Below are positions 55,265 to 64,000 of a DNA stretch of 64,000 bases, one piece after another. Below the pieces are notes generated by a model. It was given only the letters and a program-made list of their open reading frames with translations. It was not told the DNA's origin and did no database searches. Both the position numbers and the translations under genes were made by a program. The stretch covers positions 496,001-560,000 of the forward strand of contig JAAKBF010000224.1 of the NCBI GenBank assembly GCA_012656075.1. Reading direction: 5' to 3'. The number at the start of each line of letters is the position of its first letter. Position 1 is the stretch's first letter. This DNA is from Phytophthora hibernalis (Eukaryota; Oomycota; Peronosporomycetes; Peronosporales; Peronosporaceae).

Positions 55265-57772
55265 CTACTCCATCACAACATTTTCCTCTCCTTCACGGGG
55301 ACGCTTTTTGCCTGTCGTACTTGTTGAGCCCTTGTCTGCAGGGTCCTTGAAGCGCTTTTCCAGCAGCTTTTCCTTCTCAGCTTTAAATTTTTCTACGCGC
55401 TTTTGCTGCGCTTCGTAGTGGTGTCGCGTCTTCGCGATGGTGACGAACGCGTCCCGGCCAGTTCCTTCAGCTGTTAGCTCAAATGACGCCTTCATCCGGG
55501 TGTGGCGCGTCCACCGTTGCGCATGCTTTAAATTCCTGAAGTATACCAACCCCTTGTCGTCATGGTACTTTCTGGGCCACGGAGAAAGGCTTGAACTCGA
55601 GCATTATCGATGAACGCAGCATCTGGCATTTCCCAAGTGAAGGGCTTGTCCAATTTATCAAGTTTCTTGTTCAGCCATTTCATCCGCAGCTCTGCGAGCG
55701 ACGCTATGATTATAAACTTCTCGTCTTGCGTATCCAACGCATCCGTATATTCCGAGACCGCGTCGATAACACGATTCAACTTGTTAGGCTCAATCTTCTT
55801 GAAATGAAACACCATTTCAAGAATAGCGACATCGTTACAGCGTACAGCACACTTCCAGAGTAGCGATTCACACGACACCAACTTTTCTGGGTCAATACTT
55901 GTGGCTTTTCAACCACCCCACCTAACAATGCCGTGTGTGCCTCGCCACAGTTCAAACTGTCAATCACTCGTAAAGCCAGCTCCATGTCCTCATCCGCCCT
56001 CCTTGACGAACTTGAAGTAGTAAGCTTTAACACTTTCAGGACAGCGTCTTTCACGTCAGCCCACTTGAACGTCTTCAGAATCGAGCAAAGCCCATGGGTA
56101 ATCTGGTGCTTGTGTTTCACACTACCGAAGAAGTTTTCGAGCAAGAAGCCGGCAAGAGTAGCATCGCCAGTCTTCACTATAAGCTCAATCATCATCCGGC
56201 AGAAGGGCAACGAGTCTGGCCGCGGGTCGTCGTTGTAACTGTGACGACGGCGAGACGTTCCGCTGTCCTTTTGCTCGGTTGCTTTATTGCTAGCTCTCTC
56301 CATGAAGCTCCGCACAGTCTCTGCATCCATATACTTTTGCGCTTGGAGAGCAGCAGCCGCAGCATCGATGTTAATTAACTTGAACGTGTAATCGAGGTTT
56401 TTCGCAGCAGGCCAGGCAAAACTACGTATCGATAAACCGTCGAACCTTTCATTCTGTCGCCATTGAAACCATCATAAAGACGTGTACCGTGGGCCTTCCA
56501 CAACTTGGATAGAGTGTCCCTACCGGGGTTCAAAAATGTCGGTGTAAAGGTAGTGCCCACGTCCACTTCGTCCACATCGACAAAATTACAATACATTGTT
56601 TTCCTCGTATCGCCATACTTCCTTCCGTCAATTGAGTACCAGGTGACACAATCTGTTCGGTCGAACACCTGCCAGCATGCATATTCTGCATCCCAGTCGG
56701 GATTTTTGTGCGCTCCTAAGTGACCATCGTAGTGCTGGACTTTGCGGGCAAGCTGCGCGATGTAAAACACCATCGCCTTGTCTTCTGGGATCAAACTGTT
56801 AGCTTCTAGCAGCGCTCTGTACCTCGTTTTGTCCATGTCCTTAAGTGCGTCCGCACCTTTGTTTAAATTGCCGTCTCCAAGTATTGAGTCTCCAGCAACA
56901 ACCCGAAACACTCGTCCTCCGGCTCCACTTCCTTCAATACCTCGGCCAGCTCTTCACTTAGTGGTGTATCTCCCTTGGCACTTTCCAAATGTTTCATCTC
57001 TGCCGGCAACGAAAGCGCGTACGTCAGCATCAACTGGAACCCACTCGTAACTTCTTCTCTAGCACGTGGAGCATCAGCGAAATACGCCGCATAGTGTGGC
57101 AAATAAGCTGCCATTTCTTTCTGCACGCCGAAATCATGGCGAAACTCCACGTCACGTCCTCGAAAGACAACCAAAGCTCCTCCCGAATGCTCCGACGGCA
57201 ATTGCACCACCAACGTGGCCACGACACCGTCCTCTTGAATATGTTGCTGCTTGTGCATTTGAGCTCCTGGGCCATAAACCACCAGACTTTTCATCTTACA
57301 ATTCAGTTTAATCCTCTTGAAGCCCAGTCGGTCCCCAACCATCTGCGTCAATTTCTGCATCCCAACTTCCCACTCCGGATTTTTCATCTTCACTTGGTCC
57401 GCGGATAATATCCACGTCTTGTCGGATTTTCCCTCCATGTCAACGTCATCTTGTGTCTTATTCGTGATATTTGCCTCACAAAGTGACAAAATTGTGTCTT
57501 TCCGTTCCTCCGTCAGAGGCACTGGAATGCACCCGTCGATTCCTCCAACGAAAAGTCCGGGAAGAGACGGGAGGACGTCTGCTTGGCCTCCGACTGAGAA
57601 CTCGCCCGCGTCCACCTCCGCCTTCTCCAGCAGTTTACTAAGTACGCTCGACGTCTTTCCCTCAGGAGTGGGCACATGGTCCCGCTCCCCTGAAGCCGAA
57701 CGGCCACTTGGTCTTGGCCTTGAGTCTGGCCTCGCGCTCCTTTGAGGCGCGAATCACGTCTTCTATCGTCAT
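55265..57772 (-). pseudogene. Divergent dioxygenase-like paralogue, copy L (active-site residues lost)
   Basis: Start at 57772 (MTIEDVIRASKERE, KWPFG). It follows the family layout at lower identity: VPTPEGKTSSVLSKLL, GEFSVGGQADVLPSLP, NPEWEVGMQKLTQMV, LVVYGPGAQM, VVATLVVQLPSEHSGGA, RHDFGVQKEMAAYLPHY. At the sites of the metal and 2OG ligands it has HKQQHIQEDG instead of KHQDTEKEDG, APRAREEV instead of AEHSLDKV, and SGFQLML instead of KGYRLAL. HxD, the distal His and the Arg are thus all replaced. C-terminal: DKPFTWEMPDAAF, VQAFLRGPES, FVTIAKTRHHYEAQ, and an extended basic/acidic tail (GKKRPREGEENVVME). Frame steps near 57698, 56885, 56400, 55900 and 55565. Likely a non-catalytic family member. 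Confidence 0.82.
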
Positions 57773-57962
57773 TTTTGAATGCAATTTTTTAACCATCCGC
57801 TAATTTGGGTCAATAGTATTTTAGAGCAGTAGTACTATGATATACCCAAAATCCTCAACTTAGTACTCATAGTAATATTACGATAGTATTATTGTAGTAG
57901 CACTATCTGGTCAGATTTCTAATTCTAAAAACTTGTGGGAAGTGATCACATTTGATTTGACT
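57773..57962. promoter_or_regulatory. Divergent AT-rich intergenic region between copies L and F
   Basis: 190 bp separating two start codons that face away from each other. It is AT-rich and contains several variants of AGTAGTACTAT and GTAGTAGCACTAT. A shared bidirectional promoter is inferred from geometry only. Confidence 0.4.
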
Positions 57963-58486
57963 ATGGCGTGTGGCAGTTGGGGCAACTATTACGAGGAAGA
58001 GCAGCAGTATGACGCGACGGAGCCGACGGAGAAGGAGGTTTTCAAGAAAGGCAGGTGGCCGTTCGGAGTGCAGGGCAAGGCGGAAGATATCCCCGTCCCG
58101 AAAGGTTCGGCTTGTGCGCAGGTGAGCAACGTTTTGGCTCGGGCGGAGGACCAGGCGAGAGAATTTTCGTTTGGAGGACAAGCGAATACATTACCAGCAG
58201 TACCCGGACTGTTTGCAAAAGGAGTGGGGACAATTGCTCTTCCTCTGTGTAAAGCACAAACGGGGAGTTGATTGCCAAGTGTGAGAAGATTCCGTTTGGA
58301 CAGAAGTTGAGTACTAAGATGGATGAGAAAGTTCGCAAGAGTTGGCAGTTGCAGCCGGAGCAAGTGCAGTTCAAGAACCCATTGTGGCACTTTGGTATGG
58401 ACACGTTGAGTGAGGTGATCGCTGCCAGATTGGGCTACAAGGGAGTTCCGATGCAGTGTAAACTATAAAAGTTGTTGGTGTACGGG
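57963..58486 (+). pseudogene. 2OG-Fe(II) dioxygenase family protein, copy F (cut by a gypsy element)
   Basis: Start at 57963 (MACGSWGNYYEEEQQ), then KGRWPFGVQGKAEDIPVP, REFSFGGQANTLPAVP, a -1 step near 58262, KCEKIPFGQKLSTKMDE and LGYKGVPMQCKL. A TAA stands in place of the Tyr of LYKLLVY at 58466-58468. The family match stops after KLLVYG at about 58486, where the LTR-like sequence TGTAGTAGATCC begins. The catalytic core is therefore absent from the window; the rest may lie beyond the transposon. Confidence 0.8.
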
Positions 58487-59225
58487 TGTAGTAGATCCTG
58501 GACTATTTCCAGCTTGGATCACCTCAGCGGAACCTCAAGGCTTCCACCAGGCATCCGGTTCGGGCGATGAGCGGCAGGCTCAGGCGTCTAGTGATGTCAG
58601 GTTAATATTTCAGGTGCACCCGGATGTGTCCGACGGCCGCTGGAGGACGAAGTATCTGACTGTCGCCAGGCTGTGGACAATGGGTGCAGTCTGTTATGCC
58701 AGCAAAGGCAACTAGTGTCTTGCTGAGCTGTATAAGGATTTAGTAAGCCCAACTGTATGTTTCCTTTGGCAGGAGTTACATGTACATTCTCACGGTTCGT
58801 CAGGCAGGTGGCCTCTGCCGATGACGGTCCGTATCTCTGAGGGCATGTCCAGGAAGAGCTCGGGCTGGTTACCATCAGCACCCGTAGTCTCTCCACATCT
58901 CTCACTTTCCAATCTTCTACCTGACCAACACATCAATACATTCGGCTCTATTTCCGTGCGGGTTGGCCCCGTATTGCTGTGTTGGAGTTTTTGGTGATTC
59001 GGACCCGGGAGACACTACAAAAATTCTTTAGTAGAATTACTACTGCTGCGTCGCTGCCAACACCTTCAACCGCGACCTACAGTGGCACCGAAGCCATATC
59101 AACTACATCGACGACTCAAGTATCCTGATCGTCGCTGGACCCCAAGGACCAACTGCGATGATACACGCTGCTGGAATAGAAGGCCCGATGGGTACCGTCC
59201 TGTTTTCACTCCGATTCTGCCGCCC

Positions 59226-60480
59226 ATGATCGAGTCAGTCTCGCATGAGGCCCTTGTGAAGTGCAAGCTGGATCGTCGAGACTACGAGGCCAAGATGCAA
59301 GCTCGCTGCCGTGTGACTGGTGAAGACTTACAACGCGGTGGTGCAGTCGGTGCGTGACTCGTTCGAACCCCGCCTCCTCGACGTCTTCTGCGAGCTGAAC
59401 CTCAACGTGGAGTCGGGCAATGCCACCGAGGGCATGCTGATTGCGGAGATTGAGCACATCGTCAGCAGCGTCAAGAACAACACGCTTCCGGACATCGAGG
59501 AGCTGTTTGACAGACTGCTTAAGATAAACATGAGCGAGAGCGACGTGAACGCGCGCATGATCGACTACTACAAGAGTTTCAGCGCTATCGTGGCCGACCA
59601 CGGCCTGACGGAGTGTTTCACTGGTGCTAATGGTGCGAAGCAGAAGTGCAAGATACTGATCGCGAACCTGCTGCCAAAGTCATTGAGAGACGAAGTGAAG
59701 CAGTGCTTGCGCTTTACCCACGCTGATGCCGCCAAGGATGCCAAGGCTCTGTTCCGTCTCGTACTGGAGAAGGCGCACGAACTGGACCGCCAACACCAAC
59801 ACCTGCGACTGCAGCGGCGTGAAACTGCTCGGCCGCTTGACAAACAGAAGCCACGAACCGAACAGTCGAAGAAACCGAAGCGGCGCTGGGAGTCCAAGAA
59901 ACCTGCTGCTGCTGACCCAAGTACAGCGACCGCGGCGACGAACCCGAGCAGAGGCAAGCCCGACTCGAAGTTGAAGCCTTCGAGCTCGTCAAGGCCGCCG
60001 CCTGGGCCATGCCCGAAGTGCGACGAGTTGCACTGGCTGCGTGAGTGCCCACAAGCTACTCCGAAGGAGCGAGAGGAGCTCTGGAAGAAGATGCATGACG
60101 CTCGCCAAGGCAAGAAGGCCAAGACCAAGCGACTTGGTGAAATGCTGCCATCTACTGATCGCGTTGTGACTTTGAATGACAAGCTGGAGCTGCCGTACTG
60201 TCCTGACAGCGGGTCAGACTACACTGTGATCGGACGTTCACACTGGGAGCAGTTGAAGGCGATTGACCCCACCGTAGAGGTGGAGGAACTCGACATCCCG
60301 ATCCTAAACCAGACGTTCGGCTCGACTATGGTGACGGCTCAAATGGAAGGCCAAGCTACAAGTGCTGATTCATACTGCCGTTGGTCCAGTGGAACCAATG
60401 AACGCGGTTGATGTCCTTGTGGTGGACGTAGACGACGGAGAATTCATAGTGGGCAATGACATATTGACCTCGCTGGGGAT
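59226..60480 (+). pseudogene. Gag-protease of the second gypsy element
   Basis: Gag starts at about 59226 (MIESVSHEALVKCKL), steps frame near 59325 and continues SVRDSFEPRLLDVFCEL and LRDEVKQCLRF. A Lys/Pro/Ser linker precedes the CCHC zinc knuckle PCPKCDELHWLRECP. The protease active site is YCPDSGSDYTVIG (DSG). After a frame step near 60360 the protease C-terminal flap region follows (VLVVDVDDGEFIVGNDIL). Confidence 0.8.
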
Positions 60481-60794
60481 CGACGTTGACCGTCAACTCG
60501 AACAACTTGCTACGCGATGTGATGATGAGACCAGTGGTGACCCAATCGAGCTCGAGGCAGATGAAATGCCTGTCAAGCTGGATGGATCGGGCCCAAGTGG
60601 AGACCAGGACATCTTTGCAGCTGTGGAGAGATTGAATGACCGTGCTATCGAGAACGGGTTCCCGTTGGAACACGTGGAGGTTTTGCGCACTACTGTCCAT
60701 GCGTACGATGTGTGGAGACTGGAGCTGCGCGATGACCCCCGGCAAACGTACCGCCACTTGAGGTGCACCTGAAGGATGGGGCTCGTCCTACTAA

Positions 60795-61630
60795 GTGACT
60801 CGTCTACGAGAATCCGAAGAGTCGAGTCCCGTCCTGCCAGTCAAGAAGTCAGCGGACGTGATGGATTGGCGACAGACTACGGACTACAGGGTTCGCAACG
60901 ATCAGACTGATGTCATGGCGGCAGTGATGCCAATTCTTTCTCTAGTATTGGAAAATGCACGTGGAATGAAGCACTTTGGACTCTTTGACTTTCTTAAGGG
61001 ATTCTGGCAGTTGCCTCTAGCTGAACTGTGCCATAAGTGGATGTCCTACATGACAGACGAGAAAATATTCACTCCACGACGGGTACCACAGGGCTGCGCC
61101 AACGCAGCCATCCATTTCCAGAAAACGATGGAAGAATGCTTCGCTACGCTGATCTATGAGCACCTGCTCATCTGGATAGACGACCTATTGCTGTACGCCA
61201 TGGATATCGAGGTATACCTGCAGAAGCTCGCGGAGCTATTCTCACTGCTGAACCAATTTGGGCTGAAGCTGAGTGCGAAGAAGTCCAGCCTGTACCAGAC
61301 TGAAGTAAAGTGGTGTGGGCGATTGATTGATCAGCATGGAGTACGACACGACCAGATACCCTCCGCTCACTGCCATACCCGACAACTGCTGGCGAATTGC
61401 AGCAGTTTGTTTGTGCGATCAACTGGATGCGGGAAAGCATCATCGACTTCGCACGCCAAGTCTCACCTTTTCAGCGCCGACTCGACGAAGCACTGGCCAG
61501 CACGAAGCGAACTCGCCGTGTTGCCGCCGGCATTCAGATCGAGTTGAACCAGGAGGAGCGTGACGCTTTCGACAAGGTGAAGGAAGTGCTGGCAACGTCT
61601 GCCACATTGGCTTTCCTGATGATACTGCAA
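60795..61630 (+). pseudogene. Reverse transcriptase of the second gypsy element
   Basis: FGLFDFLKGFWQLPL carries the first catalytic Asp, RVPQGCANAAIHFQ the PQG box and LIWIDDLLLY the IDD catalytic pair. FGLKLSAKKSSLY and VKWCGRLIDQHGV follow. A frame step occurs near 61350, then the connection region DFARQVSPFQRRLDEA. Confidence 0.85.
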
Positions 61631-61635
61631 CGACG

Positions 61636-62235
61636 TGTTTGTTCACTGATACCTCGGACATCGGATGGACTGCTATCGTCACCCAAGTGAAGGACTACGA
61701 CGTAAAACGCCCAGCCACTGAGCAACAACACCGTTTGGTCCAATGCATGAGTGAAACCTTCACAGGCAGCCAGCTGAACTGGACTGTCATCGAGAAGGAG
61801 GCCTTTCCAATCGTGTTGGCTTGCGAGAAGAAGGACTACTTGTTGCTCCGTCTACAGCTATTCCGCATGTTCTGCGACCATAGAAACCTTATTCACGTTT
61901 TCGCGCCACACGAGAGCGTTAAAAAGCACATCAAAGGCAAGCTTCTCCGGTGGGCGATGAAACTGATGAGCTTCCGATACATTGTGGAGCATGTGCCAGG
62001 CCCTGACAACGTCTGGGCTGACATGATATCGCGCTGGGCCGGCAATCATGCTCCCGTCGCCACGGTGAAGCGGATCAAGGCAGTGCGTCAACAACAAACT
62101 CCATCTCGGCCACGACTCAGACCTATCGATGACGACGGTTTTGTCTGGTCTACGTTGATGAACTTACAACTGTCCAAGCGCAGTATGACCCGCCAGCAGG
62201 AGCGGCAACTGCAGCGAATGGAACTACCACGCTGA
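61636..62235 (+). pseudogene. RNase H of the second gypsy element
   Basis: FTDTSDIGWTAIVTQV (first Asp), LNWTVIEKEAFPIVLAC (Glu), FCDHRNLIHVF (Asp) and FRYIVEHVPGPDNVWADM. The frame is open to 62235. Confidence 0.85.
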
Positions 62236-62239
62236 ACGC

Positions 62240-63345
62240 CCGGATTTGGGTACCCTCTGAGGCGACGAAGCTGATCCAGCGGCTGTGCATCATTGCGCAC
62301 TGCGGATCCCAAGGCCACCATGGCCAAAAGGCTATGATCGCTCACCTCCAGAGACTCTTCGTGATTGACCATCTTGCAGCGACAGTTTCCAAGTTTGTGA
62401 ACGATTGCTTGCTGTGTTTGCATTGTCGAGGGGAAGATTATCCCTCGGCCGTGGGGTGAATTGATCGACTGCAACATCCGCAATGGCGTTCTCCATTTTG
62501 ATTTCCTCTACATGGGCGAGAGCTATGGAGCGAGTAAGTACCTACTTGTCCTGAAGGACCACGCGACCCATTACTGCGAGTTGGTGGTGGCTGACGCGGC
62601 TGACAGCAGCGTCACGACGGAAGCGCTGCTGAATTGGCATTCACGATTTGGTATCCCGCCGGAATGGGTATCAGATAACGGCACGCATTTCAAAAATGAG
62701 ATGGTCGCCGAGCTCAGCCGCCGACTGCGGACAAAGCAGTCGTTCACGTTGGCCTACTGCCCGTGAATCAATGGATTGGTTGAGCGAGTGAATCGTGACG
62801 TGCTACAAGTCATACGCGCGATGATTCTGTCTTACAAGATCAGCTACAAGGACTGGGTGTACTTGGTCCCGATGGTACAGGCGCACCTGAATCACACGGC
62901 TCTGCCATCGCTGGGGAACCACTCACCAACAGAGCTGTTCACTGGGCTACAAAACCTAACACCTCTCCGGGAGTTCTACTTGCCAGACTCCCAAGAACTG
63001 CAGACGGTTCCAGAGGTGCAAGAGATCGAGGGCTACCTTGCAGAGCTACGTGAGAGTGTTCAAGCCATGCACTGCGCGGTTGAGGACCAGAGGCTCAAGC
63101 AGCGCCTCCTCAACAAGAAGCGTGAACGCGGTGAAAACTTGGTGAATTTCACGGTAGGCGATTTTGTTCTCCGCTCTCGAGTGGATGAGAAACACGGAAA
63201 CAAGATGCAGGTGACCTGGGTTGGACCGTACCATGTCGTACGGGCCGACGCTCACTCATATAGAGTGCAACACCTCGTGACAGGCGACGAATTGGACGTG
63301 CACGCCTCGAGATTGAAAATTACGCTGATGACAGTCTGGAGGTGA
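62240..63345 (+). pseudogene. Integrase of the second gypsy element
   Basis: The H2C2 zinc-binding part is seen as HCGSQGHHGQKAM and NDCLLCLHC. The core has LHFDFLYMGE (Asp), EWVSDNGTHFKNEM (Asp) and NGLVERVNRDVL (Glu). A TGA at 62764-62766 replaces the Trp of the usual YCPW just before the Glu. The C-terminal GPY-like part reads VTWVGPYHVVRA. It ends at 63345 and is followed by the chromodomain in another frame. Confidence 0.85.
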
Positions 63346-63600
63346 CGGACGAGTTGCTGGAACACGTTTCTGCGCAAGGCATCGTCCTCGCTGTCGACAA
63401 GCTAAATGCTCATCGGTGTAATGAAGACATCAAGGACTTTGAGATTACAGTCGGGTGGAAAGGCCTACAATCCATCGAGGATTCGTACGAGCCACTGGCT
63501 GATCTTGCGAAAGAGATTTGTGTTCTGGTGGATACCTACGTGCGGGAGACGGAAGACGAGAAGCTCCACGCGTATTGGGAACAACTACAACTTGGTGGTG
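63340..63600 (+). pseudogene. Chromodomain of the second gypsy element
   Basis: VTDELLEHVSAQGIVLAV precedes FEITVGWKGLQSIEDSYEP, a chromodomain core in the standard place after integrase. Downstream, 63600-64000 contains no gene; TCAACTGGACGA occurs twice near 63737 and 63790. Confidence 0.75.
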
Positions 63601-64000
63601 GACAGCGCGCTGATAATGCTGGACCCATCAGCTCTTCTACTGGTGAAACGCTGACGTATCAGGGCGACAAGCGGCCGGCACGACGCCGGCAATCCGGTAG
63701 GAAGCGACGACGTCGAACTCAAGCGAGCGCGGCGATCAACTGGACGACACTCGCCGAAGGCGAGGTCGAACTTCAGGTGAACGTGGTGATCAACTGGACG
63801 ATGCTCGACCTGCTGAGGATCTACAACCTCCTGCAGGCGAATGTTTGGGGCAGACCGCGACTGGGTCGGCTGGACCTGAAGGACGCCAAACACGGTCACG
63901 TACCGCAGCTACTAAAGTCACAGCGACTTCTAGCGGCGATTCGAGCCGCTCCATTCATACTCGCAGGGACCGTGGCCAACACAGCTAGCTCTGTCGACCA

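Larger units (their letters stand above)
58487..64000 (+). mobile_element. Ty3/gypsy chromodomain LTR retrotransposon (3' end outside window)
   Basis: Order of domains: 5' LTR and leader (58487 to about 59225), gag with zinc knuckle, aspartic protease, RT, RNase H, integrase, chromodomain. It begins with TGTAGTAGATCC exactly where copy F loses similarity. TGGTGATTCGGACCCGG at about 58992 could be a primer-binding site, which would put the LTR at roughly 500 bp; I could not fix its end. No 3' LTR is visible before 64000. Frame breaks and a nonsense codon in the integrase show it is inactive as written. It is a different family from the element at 7.6 kb. Confidence 0.85.

Noticed and set aside
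59206..60182. Minus-strand frames opposite gag of the second gypsy element
   Set aside because: Shadows of the gag-protease frame, which has a zinc knuckle and DSG motif.
1..64000. tRNA, rRNA or other structured RNA genes
   Set aside because: I looked for tRNA-like box A/box B pairs and long conserved stems and found none I could support by eye; a tRNAscan/Infernal run would be decisive.

Overview
The window looks like a repeat-rich, gene-poor segment of an oomycete nuclear genome, most likely Phytophthora or a close relative. The grounds are oomycete-type initiator elements (TCATTCCTCAATCT-like) about 45-50 bp before two start codons, membrane-anchored S10 peptidase-like and glycosyltransferase-like proteins without obvious introns, chromodomain Ty3/gypsy elements, MULE-type transposases, a PDR-type ABC transporter fragment and an Fe(II)/2-oxoglutarate (2OG) dioxygenase-like family in many copies. 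The assignment is inference; no database was consulted.

Layout. 0.2-3.0 kb: two type II membrane proteins with the same first nine residues, a GFTPG-repeat protein and a serine carboxypeptidase-like protein lacking the nucleophile serine. 3.1-4.0 kb: a 934-bp terminal-inverted-repeat element. 4.2-6.5 kb: dioxygenase copy A. 6.7-7.2 kb: a small HEPN-like ORF. 7.6-11.2 kb: an internally deleted Ty3/gypsy element with both LTRs and a 5-bp target duplication. 11.5-15.0 kb: dioxygenase copy B, an S10 fragment and deleted copy C. 15.1-22.8 kb: two decayed LINE-like elements, a dioxygenase fragment split by a solo LTR, and an inverted copy of the end of A. 23.4-25.3 kb: a MULE-like transposase. 26.4-31.3 kb: dioxygenase copies D and E and a second HEPN-like gene. 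31.4-35.0 kb: copies G and H. 35.7-44.2 kb: a very large gene with an N-terminal anchor, a Ser/Thr-rich region, about 52 tandem 96/120-bp repeats and a C-terminal multi-pass TRP/Flc-like membrane domain. 44.2-45.7 kb: a MNN1-like glycosyltransferase. 46.0-58.5 kb: dioxygenase copies I, J, K, L, F and a fragment, with a MULE remnant. 58.5-64.0 kb: a second Ty3/gypsy element that cuts copy F and runs to the window edge.

The central observation is the dioxygenase cluster: at least 15 full or partial copies in about 54 kb. Ten of them still show the HxD...H...R metal and cosubstrate signature, and complete copies carry a roughly 500-residue C-terminal region I do not recognise, ending in a KKRAR-like basic tail. 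Copy L keeps the overall fold pattern but has lost all four active-site residues.

Almost every protein-coding gene is interrupted by single-base frame breaks, and nearly all of them are in the -1 direction, often in homopolymers. That bias, seen equally in unrelated genes, suggests uncorrected deletion errors in a long-read assembly at least as much as real decay. Calls of 'pseudogene' are therefore provisional. Genuine truncations (B, C, E, F, H and the fragments) are separable from these because they lose whole segments.
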